NCBI RefSeq assembly: GCF_001500025.1
Contig: NZ_LQIW01000050.1
Location: forward strand, 124,001 to 188,000
Source: Mycobacterium sp. IS-1590
GTDB taxonomy: Bacteria > Actinomycetota > Actinomycetes > Mycobacteriales > Mycobacteriaceae
Length of the DNA: 64,000 bases
Direction: 5' to 3'
The notes under the pieces were generated by a model. It had not been told where the DNA came from and searched no databases. It worked only from the letters and a program-made list of their open reading frames with translations. Positions 12,602 to 20,488 of the stretch are shown in pieces; the first letter of the stretch is position 1; each line of letters starts with the position of its first letter. A program made the translations under genes and the position numbers.

Positions 12602-13420
12602 ATGAGTTCGGCGACGGTACTCGACTCGATCATCGAGGGAGTCCGGGCCGACGTCGCCGCCCGCGAGGCAGTCATCCCCCTCGCCGACATCAAAGCCAAG
12701 GCGAAGGACGCGCCGCCCCCGCTGGACGTGATGGCAGCGCTGCGCGCTCCGGGAATCGCGGTGATCGCCGAGGTGAAACGTGCGAGTCCATCGCGCGGTG
12801 AGCTGGCCCCCATCGGGAACCCCGCCGAACTCGCGAGCGCCTACGAAAGCGGTGGTGCGCGCATCATCAGCGTGCTCACCGAACAGCGTCGCTTCAACGG
12901 CTCGCTCGATGATCTGGACGCGGTGCGCGCCGCCGTGTCAATCCCGGTGTTGCGCAAAGATTTCATCGTCCGCCCCTACCAGATCCACGAGGCTCGCGCC
13001 CACGGTGCAGACATGCTGTTGCTCATCGTCGCGGCGCTGGAGCAGCCGGTGCTGGAGTCGTTGCTGGAGCGCACGGAGTCTCTCGGTATGACCGCGTTGG
13101 TCGAGGTGCACACCGAGGAGGAGGCCGACCGCGCGCTGTCGGCCGGCGCCGCGGTAATCGGCGTGAACGCACGCGATCTCAAGACATTGAAGGTCGACCG
13201 GGATTGCTTCGCGCGGATCGCTCCGGGATTGCCGACCGACGTCATCCGCGTCGCGGAGTCGGGGGTTCGCGGGACCGCCGATCTGCTGGCATACGCTGGC
13301 GCGGGCGCCGACGCGGTGCTCGTCGGCGAGGGTCTGGTCACCAGCGGTGACCCCCGAAGCGCCGTCGCCGATCTGGTCACCGCAGGCACCCATCCGTCGT
13401 GCCCGAAACCCGCGCGTTGA
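12602..13420 (+). CDS. trpC: Indole-3-glycerol-phosphate synthase
   Basis: TrpC closes the indole ring from CdRP with loss of CO2 and water. The 272-residue barrel is the monofunctional form without a fused TrpF domain. Signature sequences are [15 protein letters not shown] (catalytic Lys near 59), [23 protein letters not shown] and VAESGVRG. The ATG at 12602 is preceded by GGGAAGGGAAG at a good distance. A TACCCT at 12547-12552 in the 77-base gap after the membrane-protein gene could be an internal promoter (weak). trpB follows after three bases. Confidence 0.97.
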   Translation: MSSATVLDSIIEGVRADVAAREAVIPLADIKAKAKDAPPPLDVMAALRAPGIAVIAEVKRASPSRGELAPIGNPAELASAYESGGARIISVLTEQRRFNGSLDDLDAVRAAVSIPVLRKDFIVRPYQIHEARAHGADMLLLIVAALEQPVLESLLERTESLGMTALVEVHTEEEADRALSAGAAVIGVNARDLKTLKVDRDCFARIAPGLPTDVIRVAESGVRGTADLLAYAGAGADAVLVGEGLVTSGDPRSAVADLVTAGTHPSCPKPAR

Positions 13421-13423
13421 GAA

Positions 13424-14683
13424 GTGGCCGATCTCGCCGGGCCTGAGCTGCCCCGTTCCAGCGCGGCCGTAGCGGAACCCACCGCCCACGACCCGGACGA
13501 GCGCGGCCACTTCGGTGTCTACGGCGGGCGATTCGTCGCCGAGGCGCTGATGGCCGTCATCGAGGAGGTCACCACCGCCTACGAGAAGGCGCGTGGGGAC
13601 CAGACCTTTCTCGACGAGTTGGATCGGCTGCAGCGGCACTACAGCGGCCGCCCGTCACCGCTGTACGAAGCCGAACGGTTGTCCGAGCACGCCGGCGGCG
13701 CCAGAATCTTTCTGAAGCGAGAAGACCTCAACCACACCGGATCTCACAAAATCAACAACGTCCTCGGCCAGGCCCTGTTGGCCAGGCAGATGGGCAAGAC
13801 CCGGGTGATCGCCGAGACCGGCGCGGGGCAGCATGGTGTGGCGACCGCGACGGCGTGCGCGCTGCTCGGCCTGGAGTGCATCATCTACATGGGTGCCGTC
13901 GACACGGCGCGCCAGGCGTTGAACGTCGCGCGGATGCGCCTTCTGGGGGCGACGGTCGTGTCGGTCGAGGCGGGCTCGAAGACGTTGAAGGATGCGATCA
14001 ACGAAGCTTTCCGCGACTGGGTGACCAACGCCGACAACACCTATTACTGCTTTGGCACGGCCGCCGGACCGCACCCGTTCCCGACGATGGTGCGCGACTT
14101 TCAGCGGGTCATCGGGCTCGAGGCGCGTGCCCAGATCCAGGCACAGGCTGGCCGGCTGCCCGATGCGGTGACAGCCTGTATCGGCGGCGGGTCGAACGCG
14201 ATAGGGATCTTCCACGCGTTCATCGACGACCCCAACGTGCGGCTGGTGGGTTACGAGGCCGCCGGCGACGGCGTCGAAACCGGGCGGCACGCAGCAACTT
14301 TCACCGGGGGATCGCCGGGTGCGTTCCAGGGCTCGTTCTCGTACCTGTTGCAGGACGAGGACGGTCAGACCATCGAATCACATTCCATTTCAGCGGGTTT
14401 GGACTATCCAGGCGTGGGGCCGGAGCACGCATTTCTCAAGGACATCGGCCGCGCAGAGTATCGGCCGATCACCGACACCGAGGCGATGGACGCGTTCTCG
14501 TTGCTCTGCCGTACGGAGGGAATCATTCCCGCGATCGAGTCGGCGCACGGGCTCGCGGGTGCTTTGCAGTTGGGGCAAGAGCTCGGGCCCGGGGCGATCG
14601 TGCTGGTGAATCTGTCGGGACGTGGCGACAAGGACGTCGAGACCGCGGCGAAATGGTTCGGTCTGCTGGACGGTGCGCCGTGA
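13424..14683 (+). CDS. trpB: Tryptophan synthase beta subunit
   Basis: TrpB condenses indole with serine using pyridoxal phosphate. The 419-residue product has the PLP lysine in [15 protein letters not shown] (Lys109), the GAGQHG loop in [13 protein letters not shown], the phosphate-binding GGGSNAIG and the C-terminal NLSGRGDKD. The first 30 residues form an extension common in actinobacterial TrpB. The GTG at 13424 sits three bases after the trpC stop, and trpA overlaps the end by four bases. The three enzymes would therefore be made together, fitting the alpha2-beta2 complex. Confidence 0.97.
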   Translation: MADLAGPELPRSSAAVAEPTAHDPDERGHFGVYGGRFVAEALMAVIEEVTTAYEKARGDQTFLDELDRLQRHYSGRPSPLYEAERLSEHAGGARIFLKREDLNHTGSHKINNVLGQALLARQMGKTRVIAETGAGQHGVATATACALLGLECIIYMGAVDTARQALNVARMRLLGATVVSVEAGSKTLKDAINEAFRDWVTNADNTYYCFGTAAGPHPFPTMVRDFQRVIGLEARAQIQAQAGRLPDAVTACIGGGSNAIGIFHAFIDDPNVRLVGYEAAGDGVETGRHAATFTGGSPGAFQGSFSYLLQDEDGQTIESHSISAGLDYPGVGPEHAFLKDIGRAEYRPITDTEAMDAFSLLCRTEGIIPAIESAHGLAGALQLGQELGPGAIVLVNLSGRGDKDVETAAKWFGLLDGAP

Positions 14684-15468
14684 GTCGGCTGGCGCCGTTG
14701 TTCGACACCTGCCGAAGCGAGGCGCGTAGCGCGCTGATCGGCTACCTGCCCACCGGATTTCCCGATGTGCCCAGCTCGATCTCGGCGATGACGGCGCTGG
14801 TCGAAAACGGATGCGACCTCGTGGAGGTCGGCGTCGCGTACTCCGACCCCGGTATGGATGGCCCGACGATCGCGGCGGCCACCGAGGCCGCGCTCCGCGG
14901 CGGAGTGCGAGTGCGCGATTCACTGGCCGCGGTCGAGGCGATCACGAATGCGGGCGGTAGGGCCGTGGTCATGACGTACTGGAACGTCGTGCTGCGGTGG
15001 GGCATCGACGCATTCGCCCGAGATCTGGCATCGGCCGGCGGTCTCGGGATGATCACTCCCGATTTGATCCCTGACGAAGCAGACGAATGGCTCGCCGCCT
15101 CGGACACCCACGATCTGGACCGGATCTTCCTCGTCGCGCCGTCATCGACACCGGAACGGCTCACGATGACGGTGCAGGCATCACGCGGATTCGTCTACGC
15201 CGCATCGACGATGGGTGTGACCGGTGCGCGCGACGCGGTGTCCACGGCCGCCCCTGAACTGGTACGCCGAGTGAAGGCCGTGTCGGATATCCCGGTGGGC
15301 GTGGGTCTCGGGGTGCGGTCGGGAGCCCAGGCGGCTGAGATCGGCGCGTACGCCGACGGGGTCATTGTGGGTTCGGCATTGGTGTCGGCGTTGCAGAACG
15401 GTGTCGACGCGGTGGGAGCGTTGACAGCCGAGCTTGCGGACGGCGTCAGGCGAAGGGTTACTGCGTGA
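14680..15468 (+). CDS. trpA: Tryptophan synthase alpha subunit
   Basis: TrpA splits indole-glycerol phosphate and channels indole to TrpB. The 262-residue product has both catalytic residues at the positions numbered in Salmonella: Glu49 in [11 protein letters not shown] and Asp60 in GMDGP. The phosphate site GVGLGVRSG is present. The GTG at 14680 overlaps the trpB stop by four bases and gives [11 protein letters not shown]; the frame is open upstream only as a trpB shadow. lgt overlaps its stop by four bases, so the trp operon probably continues into lgt. Confidence 0.97.
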   Translation: MSRLAPLFDTCRSEARSALIGYLPTGFPDVPSSISAMTALVENGCDLVEVGVAYSDPGMDGPTIAAATEAALRGGVRVRDSLAAVEAITNAGGRAVVMTYWNVVLRWGIDAFARDLASAGGLGMITPDLIPDEADEWLAASDTHDLDRIFLVAPSSTPERLTMTVQASRGFVYAASTMGVTGARDAVSTAAPELVRRVKAVSDIPVGVGLGVRSGAQAAEIGAYADGVIVGSALVSALQNGVDAVGALTAELADGVRRRVTA

Positions 15469-17885
15469 CGACGAGTGTCTTGGCCGCCATCCCCAGCCCG
15501 GCTCAGGGCGTCTGGCAGCTCGGTCCCGTGCCGATTCGGGCATACGCGATCTGCATCATCGTCGGCATTGTGGCGGCGCTGATCATCGGTGACCGGCGCT
15601 GGGAGGCACGCGGGGGAGAACGCGGTGTCATCTACGACATCGCCTTGTGGGCTGTGCCGTTCGGGTTGATCGGCGGGCGGCTCTACCACGTGGCGACCGA
15701 CTGGTGGCGCTACTTCGGGGACGACGGTGCCGGCCTGGCCGGCGTGATCCGAATCTGGGACGGTGGTCTCGGAATCTGGGGCGCGGTCGCCTTCGGCGCC
15801 GTCGGCGCGTGGATCGCTTGCCGGCGCAGAGGCATTCCGCTGCCGGCGTTCGCGGACGCTGTCGCGCCGGGAGTCATTCTGGCGCAAGGGATCGGCCGCC
15901 TCGGCAACTACTTCAACCAGGAGCTCTGGGGCGCCGAAACGACGCTGCCCTGGGCGCTGAAGATCTACGAGCGCCGAGATTCATCCGGCATGATCGACAA
16001 TCTCAACGGCGTGTCGACCGGCGAAGTCGTTCACCTCGTCCATCCCACGTTCTTGTACGAACTGCTCTGGAATCTGCTGGTTTTCGCGGTTCTCATCTAC
16101 GTCGACCGGCGTTTCAAGTTCGGGCACGGTCGCCTGTTCGCGTTGTATGTCGCGGGCTACTGCGTGGGCCGGTTCTGGATCGAGCTGTTGAGGGTCGACG
16201 ATGCGACGCTGATCGAAGGTGTCCGGATCAACTCTTTCACTGCGACGTTCGTGTTCATCGGTGCCGTCGTGTACATCATGGCCGCGCCGAAGGGCCGAGA
16301 GGATCCGGCGTCCCTCAGGGGTACGGCAGAGCCGGAACGGCCGACCGTCGAAGACCTCACCGAAGAGTTGGCCGCGGTGGCGTCGACGACAGGTGTGTTC
16401 GCCGCTGCCAAGGCCGCCGCTGAGGAAGACGAGACATCGAAGACATCGGTGAGCGCCGAATCGCTCACGGCAGACGTTGCCGAGGACGAGGCGACCGCCG
16501 CCGAGGACGTGTCGGCCGAAGAGCTCGGCGCGGACGTCGCGGGTGTGCCGGCGGAGGACCTGGAAGAGGCCGAAGAGTTCGCGGCCGAGGGCGACGACGA
16601 GTCGGACTTCGAGGCGGTCGCGGAGGCCGAGGCGCTGGCCGAAGAGGTGGAAGAAGCGCCGGCCGAGGAGATCGCCGAAGCGGAGGAATTCGCGGATGCG
16701 GGCTCGGCGGCCGAAGGCGGCGTGGGGGCCGTCGAGGGCGAGGAGGCCAGTGATGCGCTGACCGACGCCGCCGAGGCGCACGAATCCGCGGTTGAGGGCG
16801 AGGCGGCAGCCGAAGAGTTGGCGAACGTTGCGGCCGCGCAGACGGTTGCGACGCCGCCGGCGAAGGAACGGCGCAGGTTGCGGTTCTGGCCGAAGCGCGG
16901 GCGGAAGGACGTCGTTGCCGCGGAAGAGCCCTTTGGAGGCGCGGACGTAAGCGGCGCGGCGGTCCCCGGAGTCGGTGGTGCCGCCGACGCCGGTGGTGTC
17001 GCCGACGCCGACGGTGTCGGTGCGGTCGAAGGTGAAGAAGCCAGTGACGCGCTCGCGGAGGCGGCTGAGGTACACGAGGGCGCGGTCGAGGGCGAGGCTG
17101 CTGCCGAGGAGTTGGCCGATGAGGCCGAGGCAGAAGCCGATGAGGTAGAGGCGGTCGCGGCGGCCGAAGCCCTCGGTGACGAGGTGGACGAGGCGCCTGC
17201 CGAGGAGATTCTTGAGGCGGAGGAGTTCGCCGAAGCCGGGCAGGCGGCTGACGCGGACGGTGTCGGTGCGGTCGAGGGTGAAGAGGCCAGTGACGCGCTC
17301 GCGGATGCCGCAGAGGCGCACGAGTCCGCCGTCGAGGGCGAGGCTGCAGCCGAGGAGTTGGCCGATGAGGCCGAGGCAGAAGCCGACGAAGCCGGTGAGC
17401 CAGCCGCCGAGGATGAGCTGCTAGCCGAAGAGCTGGCGCGAGCGGCGGAAGCGCAAGCCGAGGAGCCGACCGACACGCAGGCATCGGTAGGTGCCGAGGC
17501 CGAGGGCGATGGCACCGCGGAAGGCCAAGAAGCGCCTGACTCCGGTGAGCCCGCCGATATCGGTGGTGTGGGCACCGTCGAAGGCGAGGAGGCCGGCGAC
17601 GCGATTGCCGACGCCGCTGAGGCACACGAGTCCGCCGTCGAGGGTGAGGCGACAGCCGCGGAGCTAGCCGACGAAGCGGAGGCCGAAGCCACGGAGCCGA
17701 CCGACGCGCAAGCGACGGAAGATGCGGCGACAGCCGAAGAATCAACCGACGAAGCCGACACTGCCGAGGTCAGCGGTGTTGGCGCCGTCGAGGGCGAAGC
17801 CGCATCCGAAGAGCCCGCAGACAATGCCGAGACCTCGGACGGCGGGCGAGTGCGCAAGTGGCTGCGCCGCCGCCGGAGAGGCTAG
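15465..17885 (+). CDS. lgt: Prolipoprotein diacylglyceryl transferase with a very long acidic repeat tail
   Basis: Lgt moves a diacylglyceryl group from phosphatidylglycerol to the lipobox Cys of prolipoproteins in the membrane. Residues 1 to about 275 are the enzyme: several membrane segments, RIWDGGLGIWGAV, the Lgt signature GRLGNYFNQELWG (Arg145) and HPTFLYELLWN. The other 530 residues are unlike any catalytic part. They are Ala/Glu/Asp-rich, with a repeated VGAVEGEEASDAL unit, one basic island at about 466-481 (KERRRLRFWPKRGRKD), and a basic C-terminus ending KWLRRRRRG. Ordinary bacterial Lgt has 260-300 residues; mycobacterial enzymes have shorter acidic tails. The tail is probably cytoplasmic and disordered. 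Role unknown. The frame is open throughout, with no sign of a frameshift fusion. Confidence 0.95.
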   Translation: MTTSVLAAIPSPAQGVWQLGPVPIRAYAICIIVGIVAALIIGDRRWEARGGERGVIYDIALWAVPFGLIGGRLYHVATDWWRYFGDDGAGLAGVIRIWDGGLGIWGAVAFGAVGAWIACRRRGIPLPAFADAVAPGVILAQGIGRLGNYFNQELWGAETTLPWALKIYERRDSSGMIDNLNGVSTGEVVHLVHPTFLYELLWNLLVFAVLIYVDRRFKFGHGRLFALYVAGYCVGRFWIELLRVDDATLIEGVRINSFTATFVFIGAVVYIMAAPKGREDPASLRGTAEPERPTVEDLTEELAAVASTTGVFAAAKAAAEEDETSKTSVSAESLTADVAEDEATAAEDVSAEELGADVAGVPAEDLEEAEEFAAEGDDESDFEAVAEAEALAEEVEEAPAEEIAEAEEFADAGSAAEGGVGAVEGEEASDALTDAAEAHESAVEGEAAAEELANVAAAQTVATPPAKERRRLRFWPKRGRKDVVAAEEPFGGADVSGAAVPGVGGAADAGGVADADGVGAVEGEEASDALAEAAEVHEGAVEGEAAAEELADEAEAEADEVEAVAAAEALGDEVDEAPAEEILEAEEFAEAGQAADADGVGAVEGEEASDALADAAEAHESAVEGEAAAEELADEAEAEADEAGEPAAEDELLAEELARAAEAQAEEPTDTQASVGAEAEGDGTAEGQEAPDSGEPADIGGVGTVEGEEAGDAIADAAEAHESAVEGEATAAELADEAEAEATEPTDAQATEDAATAEESTDEADTAEVSGVGAVEGEAASEEPADNAETSDGGRVRKWLRRRRRG
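16722..17830 (+). repeat. Direct repeats coding the acidic Lgt tail
   Basis: The coding sequence for V-G-(A/T)-V-E-G-E followed by (A/E)AS/GDA.. recurs at about 16722, 17016, 17262, 17568 and 17778, that is at residues 420, 518, 600, 702 and 772. Copies 1-4 continue into a related stretch (A-H-E-S/G-A-V-E-G-E-A) about 20 residues on; copy 5 is partial. Spacing is irregular (98, 82, 102 and 70 residues), because segments between copies vary. The DNA copies are diverged at many third positions, so the repeat is not a very recent tandem duplication. Confidence 0.8.
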
Positions 17886-17952
17886 ACACTTTTCCGGGTT
17901 ATCCCCAGGCCACCGTTCGAATGTGTTGTCGTGTCATAGTGTTCGAGTAGTG

Positions 17953-17968
17953 TCGAACACATGTTCGA
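17953..17968 (+). promoter_or_regulatory. SOS box (LexA site) overlapping a start codon
   Basis: The sequence TCGAAC-ACAT-GTTCGA is a perfect match to the mycobacterial LexA consensus TCGAAC(N4)GTTCGA. The ATG of the 13E12 gene occupies bases 17961-17963, so a bound repressor would cover the translation start. A second copy of GTGTTCGA at 17939-17946 also pairs with TCGAACAC at 17953-17960, forming a perfect eight-base inverted repeat. DNA-damage control of the downstream gene is therefore likely. Confidence 0.85.
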
Positions 17969-19394
17969 GGATGCTTCCAGTGGCGATCTTCTCACCCTCA
18001 TGGGTGAAGAGGCTCGCGAGGAGGCTGCGGCGATGGGGCGCAGGCTGGCGCTCGTGGCCGAACTCTATGCGCGGCGCGAGAGGGAACATGAGGAAGCGAG
18101 GATGTTCTTCACCGACGTCGCGGTCGTCGTGGCGGCGGAGATATCGCCGGTGCAGAACATCAGTCATGCCCGCGCACTCGGTCAAGTCCATGCCGCGAAG
18201 GATCTGCGCGAGCGGCTCCCCCGTGTGGCTGAGATCTTTCGGCGGGGGTGGATCGACTACCGGGTAGTGGCCACCATCATGTCGCGTACTCAGAACGTGG
18301 AACCGGACATCATGCCCGCGCTCGACGAGGCTTTGGCTGCCAGAGCCGAGAAGTGGATGAAGCTCTCGGGTCCCAAATTGGTTGACCGCGTGGACATGTT
18401 CGTCACGCGCTTCGACCCGGAGGCGGTGCGGGTGCCGCGCCGATCCGAGAACAATCGCCACGTCGAGATCGAACCGGGTGACCCCGGAATGGCTTGGCTT
18501 ACTGGCAATCTACGCGCCGAGGACGGTGCGGCGCTGAATGCCAGGCTCGACGCTTTGGCCGCCACAGTGTGCGACAACGACCCTCGAACCAAGGATCAGC
18601 GCCGCGCTGACGCTTGTGGTCCGCTTTCTCGCATGGAGGCCACACTGCCTTGCGAATGTGGGCTTGACGACTGCCCGGCGGCCGCCGAGCGCGCGGCCGT
18701 TGAGTCGGCGGTCATCCATTTGCTGGCCGAACAAGGCACTGTCGATGGAACCAGCGACAAACCCGGTTACCTGAAAGGGTTCGGAGTCCTGCCCGCCGAG
18801 TCGGTTCGCAGGGTAGCCAAGACCGCGCAATCGAAGCCGTTGACCGTGCCCACCCCGGAAGCCAAGGGCGGCAACAGCTACCGGCCCAACCTCGCGCTGC
18901 GGGAGTTCCTCCAGTGGCGGGACCTAACGTGCCGATGGCCGGGCTGCGACAAGCCGGTGCAACATTGCGACGTTGACCACACCACGCCTTGGCCCCAGGG
19001 GCCGACGCATCCGTCGAACACCAAGCACTACTGCCGGACTCACCATCTGCTCAAGACGTTCTTCAGTGGGCCTCGTGGTTGGACGGATCGACAGCTGTCC
19101 GACGGCACAATCGAGTTGATAGCTCCGACAGGACACGTGTGGCGGAGCGAACCCCATGGCGCAAGCATGTTTCCAGCGCTCGGACAGTCGACGGGCGAGC
19201 TCGACGTTCCCGCGGATATCTCCGACGACACCGCCGATCGAACCTTGATGATGCCCCGGCGCAAACAGACGCGTGACGACGACCTTCGCGACCGGATCAA
19301 GGCCGAACGCCGCGAGCGCGCCGAGTTGATCGCCGAAGAAGAGCGGCAGCGACAAGCCTGGCTGGCCGCCAACTATCAACCGCCACCGTTCTGA
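17961..19394 (+). CDS. 13E12-family protein: DUF222 plus HNH endonuclease domain
   Basis: The 477-residue product starts MFEDASSGDLL. Residues about 15-300 are the alpha-helical DUF222 region, and residues about 315-360 are an HNH nuclease fold: CRWPGCDKPVQHC with the zinc cysteines, the catalytic DVDHTTPW (about 337-344) and CRTHHLLKT. This is the mycobacterial 13E12 repeat family, present in many copies per genome and often behind a LexA site, as here. The C-terminus is highly charged (RIKAERRERAELIAEEE). Its target and role are not known to me; a mobile-element or repair-associated nuclease is possible. It stands alone between lgt and a TM2 gene. Confidence 0.9.
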   Translation: MFEDASSGDLLTLMGEEAREEAAAMGRRLALVAELYARREREHEEARMFFTDVAVVVAAEISPVQNISHARALGQVHAAKDLRERLPRVAEIFRRGWIDYRVVATIMSRTQNVEPDIMPALDEALAARAEKWMKLSGPKLVDRVDMFVTRFDPEAVRVPRRSENNRHVEIEPGDPGMAWLTGNLRAEDGAALNARLDALAATVCDNDPRTKDQRRADACGPLSRMEATLPCECGLDDCPAAAERAAVESAVIHLLAEQGTVDGTSDKPGYLKGFGVLPAESVRRVAKTAQSKPLTVPTPEAKGGNSYRPNLALREFLQWRDLTCRWPGCDKPVQHCDVDHTTPWPQGPTHPSNTKHYCRTHHLLKTFFSGPRGWTDRQLSDGTIELIAPTGHVWRSEPHGASMFPALGQSTGELDVPADISDDTADRTLMMPRRKQTRDDDLRDRIKAERRERAELIAEEERQRQAWLAANYQPPPF

Positions 19395-19590
19395 CACGCC
19401 CGACCATCGGGGACCGCGAAGTCATTCCGCAGTCGCTCCAGCGAATCCTCCTGAGCGACAATCCGTTGACCCATCTCGCCACGACCGCGGGTTTCGGCAA
19501 ACGCCCGCGCATGCCTGGGCTACACCTCGGGGTCAATGCGCCACAGAATTCTTACTGACTGGCACACCCCTGTCTGGCATGCTGGGAGCC

Positions 19591-20004
19591 ATGACGGAGC
19601 CGCAGTTCGGTGGTAGTGAGCATGGCAGCACGCCCCCTCAGGAGCCGAGTTACCAGCCGCAATACCCGCCCCCGCCAGGCAGCGAGTACGGCGCGCCCCC
19701 CGGGGGTTACCCGTCGGCATACGGCGACCCGCTGGCGCCTTACGGACGTCACCCCATCACGGGGGAGCCCTATTCCGACAAGTCCAAACTGGTCGCGGGC
19801 CTGTTGCAGTTGCTCGGACTCTTCGGACTGGTCGGGATCGGCCGTATTTACCTCGGTTATACCGGGCTCGGTATCGCCCAGTTGGTCGTCGGCCTGATCA
19901 CGTGCGGTATCGGCGCCATCATCTGGGGCATCATCGACGCCGTCATGCTGCTCACCGACAAAGTCCGCGATCCACAGGGGCGCCCTCTGCGCGATGGCAC
20001 CTAG
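19591..20004 (+). CDS. TM2-domain membrane protein with a Pro/Tyr-rich N-terminus
   Basis: The 137-residue product has an N-terminal stretch of about 65 residues rich in Pro, Tyr, Gly and Gln (PQYPPPPGSEYG, PPGGYPSAYG). A TM2 domain with two hydrophobic helices at about 75-95 and 100-122 follows, joined by the family-typical GRIYLGYTGLGIAQ. TM2 proteins are small membrane proteins without a settled function. I prefer the ATG at 19591: a -10-like CATGCT at 19578-19583 ends seven bases before it, which would give a leaderless transcript. An ATG at 19579 would add four residues. The next gene overlaps its end by 11 bases. Confidence 0.85.
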   Translation: MTEPQFGGSEHGSTPPQEPSYQPQYPPPPGSEYGAPPGGYPSAYGDPLAPYGRHPITGEPYSDKSKLVAGLLQLLGLFGLVGIGRIYLGYTGLGIAQLVVGLITCGIGAIIWGIIDAVMLLTDKVRDPQGRPLRDGT

Positions 20005-20404
20005 CGCCGACACGAGCCGCAAGCGGCTGTACGGCGCACTCGGTACCGGCGCCGTGTTGGCTGGTGCCCTGGCCTATATCGGCATCGGCGACCCACATCG
20101 CCCGAGTTTCGTCTTCCCTGCCTGTCCGTTCAAGGCGATCACCGGTTTGGACTGCCCCGCCTGCGGTGGTCTGCGCATGACGCACGACCTACTGCACGGC
20201 GACCTGGCCGCAGCGGTCGTCGACAATGTCTACCTGCTCGTCGGCCTTCCCTTATTGATGGCGTGGCTTCTGGTCCGGTGGCGTCGAAACAAACCGTTGC
20301 TGAACGCCCCGTTGATCGTCGTGATTGTCGTCTCAGCCCTGACCTGGACCGTGATGCGCAATCTGCCCGGATTCCCGCTGGTCCCCACGGTTCTCGACGG
20401 GTGA
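19994..20404 (+). CDS. DUF2752 membrane protein
   Basis: The 136-residue product has hydrophobic segments at about residues 14-30, 76-92 and 103-120. Between the first two lies the DUF2752 hallmark FPACPFKAITGLDCPACGGLR, here with Cys-Pro-x-Cys-Gly. The paired cysteines suggest a redox or metal site near the membrane face, but no function is established. It starts at an ATG inside the last 11 bases of the TM2 gene, so the two are probably translated together; the same pair is adjacent in M. tuberculosis (Rv1615-Rv1616). Confidence 0.87.
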   Translation: MAPSADTSRKRLYGALGTGAVLAGALAYIGIGDPHRPSFVFPACPFKAITGLDCPACGGLRMTHDLLHGDLAAAVVDNVYLLVGLPLLMAWLLVRWRRNKPLLNAPLIVVIVVSALTWTVMRNLPGFPLVPTVLDG

Positions 20405-20421
20405 GCCCATAGCCGCGCTGT

Positions 20422-20427
20422 TACAAT
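20422..20427 (+). promoter_or_regulatory. Candidate -10 element for gltB
   Basis: TACAAT fits the mycobacterial SigA -10 pattern TANNNT. It would start transcription near 20434, giving a 5' leader of about 55 bases that contains the hairpin at 20443-20474. No clear -35 is visible, which is common in mycobacteria. Confidence 0.4.
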
Positions 20428-20442
20428 CGGCTGCGGGCCGGT

Positions 20443-20474
20443 GCAGTCCCGGACATGAAACTCTTCCGGACTGC
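20443..20474 (+). promoter_or_regulatory. Strong hairpin in the gltB leader
   Basis: GCAGTCCCGGA (20443-20453) pairs with TCCGGACTGC (20465-20474), giving ten base pairs with one bulged C and an 11-base loop. It ends 14 bases before the gltB ATG, directly before GAAGGTG, the likely ribosome binding site. There is no U-run, so a terminator is unlikely. The position suggests control of translation initiation or of mRNA stability. I cannot match it to a known riboswitch class by eye. Confidence 0.5.
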
Positions 20475-20488
20475 GAAGGTGCCCCACG

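Noticed and set aside
16722-17830. Possible CRISPR or non-coding tandem repeat
   Set aside because: The repeats keep the reading frame, differ at third codon positions and have no uniform spacers, so they are protein repeats.
16157-17857. Minus-strand frames of 446-566 codons opposite the Lgt tail
   Set aside because: They read as Ser/Ala or Arg/Leu repeats that are the mirror of the Ala/Glu repeats. The plus-strand frame continues directly from the Lgt enzyme domain.
17926-17948. RecA-independent (PafBC/ClpR) damage promoter before the 13E12 gene
   Set aside because: TTGTCGTGT only partly matches TTGTCRGTG, and the hexamer at the right distance (TCGAGT) lacks the A of TANNNT; the SOS box is the better-supported signal.
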